From positions 1 to 60,130 of the forward strand of contig PHDJ01000014.1 in assembly GCA_002842575.1 (NCBI GenBank): a stretch of 60,130 nucleotides of DNA. Direction: 5' to 3'. This DNA comes from Bacteroidetes bacterium HGW-Bacteroidetes-2. Lineage in GTDB: Bacteria > Bacteroidota > Bacteroidia > Flavobacteriales > Flavobacteriaceae. Shown piece by piece: positions 56,614 to 60,130 of this stretch (positions are counted from its first letter, which is position 1; each line of letters starts with the position of its first letter). A model generated the notes under the pieces. It was given only the letters and a program-made list of their open reading frames with translations. It was not told the DNA's origin and did not search any database. The position numbers and the translations under genes were made by a program.

Positions 56614-57857
56614 TATTTTTTTGGTAAAGAATACTTCTTATTAGCGGTTTCATTTGCTAACTTCTTATTCGTTTTTACTTTGTTACCATTTGTTCCTTTA
56701 CAACCATAATTATACAAATATTCTAATTTTTCATAAACTTGGTATTTTACTTCATTTGTATAAACACCATTTGCCATTTGATTTAAAAAAGCCACAGCTT
56801 CATTGCAATTGCCAGATTCGGTTAATAAATCATAATTTATATTCATAATATCAATCTCTGAAAGTCCTGAGCTATATGTTTTTTCATCCATTAACAATTC
56901 TTTCACTTTTTCAAAATCGCTATTTTTTATATAATATGAAAACAGCCTTAATAAGGCAGAATTGGTTTTCCTAAAGAATGGATGTCCAATTTTTATAGCT
57001 TTTTCGGCATAATAAATTGCCTGTGTGTAATTTAGTTTCCATGCATACTTATATTGAGCAATATTATCCAGTGCTTGAAATCCATTCAAATCGACTGCCT
57101 TTTGTGGTAATTCTTTATTAGAAACGATATTTCCTAACCAAATATATCCATCATAATTTCCTAAATCTACTGCTTTTTGCAAATATTTTTTTGCATTTTC
57201 ATAGTCCTTGTCATTATAGTAAAGATCGAATCCTTTTGATTCTAGTGCGTATTTGTTATTTATTGCAATTAACTTATCTAATTGACCCTCAACTTTATAT
57301 TTATCAATCATTTTATATTTCGAATTATAAGCAAACATGTTGTAATAATACGATTGAAGAAGCCAACTATCGAAAGGTTTATTTTGAGTTTCCTTAATTA
57401 TACTTATCAACTCATTTATCTTTGCAATACATATTAATTTGTCATTGTCACTAGATTTGTCATAAAAAATTTCAACGTAAGTTTCGTTGATGGTATTTAT
57501 AAGTTTCCCGTTTTCATATAATTGTGTTTTAATTGTATTATTTGGGAAGTAAATACGCATGGCTCCTGCAAGTCCACCAAAAGCCGTGACTTTAATATCT
57601 TGTGCTTTTGATAAATCTATATTATCTGTGATAGCCATTATTTCTTTACCTTCCCATTTTTTATAAACCACTTTCGTTGCTAGTTGATTATGAAAGGATA
57701 CATCAAAACTAGTTTCTGGAAAAGTTACTTCGTAATAAGTTTTACCATCGGTATAAATTTTACCATTTGCATTTTTTTGAAGTATATTTATTTCTTTTGA
57801 AAACTTTTCTAAAATTTCAAAAGGAACTGTTTGGGCAATACTTATAAAAGAACACAA
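56613..57857 (-). CDS. exported TPR/SEL1-like protein lacking a normal start
   Basis: A 414-residue frame. The C-terminal two thirds contain TPR/SEL1-like units (GFDLYYNDKDYENAKKYLQK, KAVDLGNYDGYIWLGNIV, QAIYYAEKAIKIGHPFF). The start given is TTG, inside a signal peptide: the same frame continues upstream as RYLKSITLSTLLLCSFISIAQ, a good signal, but its ATG is gone. A stop (TAG) lies just before it. The start appears to have been destroyed at a junction with the upstream gene. Confidence 0.6.
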   Translation of the reverse strand: MCSFISIAQTVPFEILEKFSKEINILQKNANGKIYTDGKTYYEVTFPETSFDVSFHNQLATKVVYKKWEGKEIMAITDNIDLSKAQDIKVTAFGGLAGAMRIYFPNNTIKTQLYENGKLINTINETYVEIFYDKSSDNDKLICIAKINELISIIKETQNKPFDSWLLQSYYYNMFAYNSKYKMIDKYKVEGQLDKLIAINNKYALESKGFDLYYNDKDYENAKKYLQKAVDLGNYDGYIWLGNIVSNKELPQKAVDLNGFQALDNIAQYKYAWKLNYTQAIYYAEKAIKIGHPFFRKTNSALLRLFSYYIKNSDFEKVKELLMDEKTYSSGLSEIDIMNINYDLLTESGNCNEAVAFLNQMANGVYTNEVKYQVYEKLEYLYNYGCKGTNGNKVKTNKKLANETANKKYSLPKK

Positions 57858-58860
57858 AAGGAGGGTTGATAGTGTTATTGATTTTAAATAACGCTATACC
57901 AACACCTAAACCAAACCAAGGTTGATTTCTATACACCCAATTTTGTTGTAAATTTCCAGCAGGGAAATCAATACCCATTAAAAGACCAAGTTGAACATTA
58001 TTTTTCTCCCACATCCAACCAAGAGCAGGAGAGAAAGTTGCAATTGTATAATCTTCACGAAATTCTTTTATTTTGGACTCATCTGCTTTATAGCTACTAA
58101 TACCAGCATAAATTAAAAAACTATGAGTAAAATTAGTTTGCCAATTATGATGTACAGTCCAAGAAAAAGTAGTGCCAACTGAAAATCCATTGGAAAAATC
58201 AAATTGCCCATTTTCAGTAGCAAAAGGTCTTACTTTAATCGGCAAAACTAAAAGGCCAATACTCCATAAACCATTTTTGTTTTCAAATTCGGTTGAGTTG
58301 TTTATGAGGGTTTTAGTTGGAACTAAATAATATGTTTTTGATAAGTCATAATCCTTACCATCAATCATGGCTGTAAGTCCTTCTATTTTTATTTTTTCAA
58401 AACTCTTTTCTAATTCTAATTCTAACTCATTACTTTCTAAAGCTTCTTTATTTTTATGTGATTTTAGTTTTTTTATTAAACCTTTTGCATGTGATTCACT
58501 TAAATCCCAAAATTTTATTACACAAAATGAACCTATTTGTTGTACAATATCAAAAGCATTTCCTTTTTCTATTAAAATGGTTTTAATTAGAATGGTGTCT
58601 TTTACCGCTTTTTTAGTATACATTTCTACCTTTTTATTATCTACATCAACCATTACTTTTACCATAATTGAATCAATGTTAATTTTTAAAGTAATGCTAT
58701 CATTCCCGCCAATTAAACCATCTTTGCCGTATGACTTTGTAATATCTATTGGGCAAAGTAAAGTAGCATATTTTAAGTACCTTGGTTTTTCAAATTGTGA
58801 GGTTTGCCCAAAACAATTTATACCAAATAACATTATTGCAACAATAGATAGATTTCTCAT
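57817..58860 (-). CDS. exported barrel-like protein with an out-of-frame tail
   Basis: A 347-residue protein with a signal peptide (about 1-19, INCFGQ). A charged, soluble N-terminal half is followed by a beta-strand-rich C-terminal half (FSWTVHHNW, SFLIYAGISSY, LGLGVGIALF-like) that looks like an outer-membrane barrel. The natural end appears near FGLGVGIALFKI; the final 20 residues are a shifted-frame reading of the next gene's signal peptide. Overlap with that gene is 41 bp. Confidence 0.65.
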   Translation of the reverse strand: MRNLSIVAIMLFGINCFGQTSQFEKPRYLKYATLLCPIDITKSYGKDGLIGGNDSITLKINIDSIMVKVMVDVDNKKVEMYTKKAVKDTILIKTILIEKGNAFDIVQQIGSFCVIKFWDLSESHAKGLIKKLKSHKNKEALESNELELELEKSFEKIKIEGLTAMIDGKDYDLSKTYYLVPTKTLINNSTEFENKNGLWSIGLLVLPIKVRPFATENGQFDFSNGFSVGTTFSWTVHHNWQTNFTHSFLIYAGISSYKADESKIKEFREDYTIATFSPALGWMWEKNNVQLGLLMGIDFPAGNLQQNWVYRNQPWFGLGVGIALFKINNTINPPFVFFYKYCPNSSF

Positions 58861-58866
58861 AATAAT

Positions 58867-59946
58867 TTATTTTAAAGTAATTGTTTCTAGTTTACCATCT
58901 TTTGTGATACAATACAATAGGACTTTGGAACTTGGTTTGTAATTGTTATCATCATATAAATGACTTGCTTGACCATAATTTGTATGAATCAAAACAAAAC
59001 TATATTTTGATAAAATATTTTCATTTACTTTAGAAGGTTGAGTTTTTAGCAGATACTTCTTCACCTTTTCAGACATATATTCTAAATGTTCAATATGATT
59101 AGTAAATTTTATTGTACTTTCAAAAAGCGGTAGATACACTTCAATAGCTCTATTATAAATAGGGTCTTCTGTAATGTTCTCTAATTTAATTTTAGTTTTA
59201 GTATCTAAATTATAGAGAAAGTTATTTTGTGAATTAAAGTTTCCTATTAATAACCAGCCATCGTTTATATGTTCAATTGATTTAATGCTTTTATCATTAA
59301 ATAAATATTCTCCTTTGGGGTTTACAATATCATAATGATAAGTATTAGGCTCCCAATAATGTTTGAAATCACCAATTTTCACAATACCTAAATTTCCTTT
59401 TATGCAAGACTGTGTTAATGATTTGTCACATAAATTATAAGTTCCCGCCCAGTCTTTGTTTTCTAATAATATTGCACCTTGCTCATCTTTAAACCCTTTA
59501 AAAGTTTGGTAAAGAATATCATAAGAACCAGCACCATACATAATTGTATTGTCATTGGCTATTCCTATTTTCTTGGGGATAATAATAGTTTTCGTCAAAA
59601 TTGTCTTCTGACCATTAATCAAAACATTTCCAGATTCTGATTTTCTTTTAGCTTCGGCATTATCGGCATCGAGTTTGTCTTGATACGCTTTTTGTTCTGC
59701 ATCTTTTTTGGCTTTGGCATCTGCCCAAATTTTATCATTGCGTTTTTTTACTTCTGCAACTTTGGCGTCTTTTTCTTTTTTGTCTTCTGAAGTACAAGCC
59801 GCACATTGTGGACAGCCCTCCATATTAGTACATCTGTTTTTTGCATACTTACATGCACTACCCGCTGCTGTATTATGTGATTGGGCATAAGTCACAACGC
59901 CTACGAATAGGCATATTACAAGTAAGAATAATTTAATAATTTTCAT
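58867..59946 (-). CDS. exported Cys-cluster and coiled-coil protein
   Basis: A 359-residue protein with a signal peptide (about 1-21, TYAQS). A Cys-rich stretch (ACKYAKNRCTNMEGCPQC, then CAACTSEDKK) with six Cys is followed by an alanine/lysine/aspartate coiled coil (about 60-105), then a beta-rich C-terminal domain (about 115-359) that may be a propeller. CxxC pairs suggest metal or disulfide binding. It lies 6 bp upstream of the barrel-like gene, so they are co-transcribed. Family not recognised. Confidence 0.65.
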   Translation of the reverse strand: MKIIKLFLLVICLFVGVVTYAQSHNTAAGSACKYAKNRCTNMEGCPQCAACTSEDKKEKDAKVAEVKKRNDKIWADAKAKKDAEQKAYQDKLDADNAEAKRKSESGNVLINGQKTILTKTIIIPKKIGIANDNTIMYGAGSYDILYQTFKGFKDEQGAILLENKDWAGTYNLCDKSLTQSCIKGNLGIVKIGDFKHYWEPNTYHYDIVNPKGEYLFNDKSIKSIEHINDGWLLIGNFNSQNNFLYNLDTKTKIKLENITEDPIYNRAIEVYLPLFESTIKFTNHIEHLEYMSEKVKKYLLKTQPSKVNENILSKYSFVLIHTNYGQASHLYDDNNYKPSSKVLLYCITKDGKLETITLK

Positions 59947-59970
59947 AGTTGTTTAATTTTAATTATTTTT

Positions 59971-60129
59971 TTATTTCAATTTCTCTACCGCTTTTTTCTG
60001 AGCCTCAATTCTAGCTTTATCTGGCTTAGTACATTCTAATTCTTTTTCTTTCTTCAACTTTGCGGATAGTTTATCGATTTTCTTTTGTTGTAGTTTGTTA
60101 TAATAGTAGGTGGTTTTCAATTCGATATC
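59971..60129 (-). CDS. C-terminal end of an unidentified gene
   Basis: The last 52 codons of a minus-strand gene that runs off the window. The residues are mostly Lys, Glu and Leu in a helical pattern (NKLQQKKIDKLSAKLKKEK), likely a coiled coil, with one Cys. It ends 24 bp before the Cys-cluster gene, on the same strand, and may share its operon and coiled-coil character. Confidence 0.55.
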   Translation of the reverse strand, partial: DIELKTTYYYNKLQQKKIDKLSAKLKKEKELECTKPDKARIEAQKKAVEKLK

Positions 60130-60130
60130 C

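Noticed and set aside
55042-60130. Genomic island or prophage at the right end
   Set aside because: No integrase, tRNA insertion site, phage genes or clear base-composition change were seen.

Overview
The window comes from a low-GC member of the Bacteroidota, almost certainly a Flavobacteriaceae species. The evidence is the AT-rich sequence, flavobacterial promoters of the TTG-N17-23-TANNTTTG type, few Shine-Dalgarno sequences ahead of genes, and gene neighbours typical of the family: alanine dehydrogenase with a DUF4258 protein, proline dehydrogenase beside aroB, parE-parC, gyrA with a TPR gene, YfhO, DUF4834 and a CarboxypepD_reg/beta-barrel receptor. Most of the window is ordinary chromosomal housekeeping DNA. 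No prophage, insertion sequence, rRNA operon or real CRISPR array was seen.

Layout. 0-7.8 kb: amino-acid metabolism (alanine dehydrogenase, proline dehydrogenase, 3-dehydroquinate synthase), a DinB-fold protein, an Lrp regulator, and an M14 peptidase divergent from an XRE regulator, with a cluster of palindromes between them. 7.8-14.3 kb: topoisomerase IV (parC, parE), an NlpE-like lipoprotein and YchF. 14.5-22.7 kb: a tRNA-dihydrouridine synthase, a B12-type radical SAM enzyme, a non-coding stretch with a spaced repeat and terminators, a secreted small protein, a ChaN-like protein, DUF4159, an AI-2E family transporter and a THUMP-like methyltransferase. 22.7-23.5 kb: a tRNA cluster (Ser, Pro, a broken tRNA, Arg) followed by a small GIY-YIG nuclease gene that runs into another tRNA fragment. 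23.6-36.7 kb: thiolase, an NlpC/P60 peptidase, a TPR protein, gyrA, clpC, a DksA-like zinc finger, hutH, a cold-shock protein and a secreted Tyr-rich repeat protein. 36.7-42.3 kb: a minus-strand envelope run (flippase, glycosyltransferase, YfhO, DUF4834). 42.4-55.0 kb: an outer-membrane protein, a GNAT protein, a pair of PLP enzymes that looks like a sulfonolipid (capnine) starter pair, an S9 oligopeptidase, YbaB, threonine aldolase, prfB with its programmed frameshift, an ArsC-like protein and a large outer-membrane receptor. 55.0-60.1 kb: a compact minus-strand run of exported proteins of unknown function, two of which lack a normal start codon.

The most unusual locus is the tRNA/GIY-YIG unit at 22,989-23,488. 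The 5' half of tRNA-Arg occurs three times, two copies carry the same non-Arg anticodon arm, and the nuclease gene takes its stop codon from a tRNA fragment. Other leads are the operator cluster at 6,700-6,958, the 66-bp-spaced repeat with its terminator at 17,844-18,008, the possible sulfonolipid gene pair, and the gene-junction scar near 57,880. Everything was read by eye. No alignments, folding or database searches were run, so family names rest on recognised motifs.
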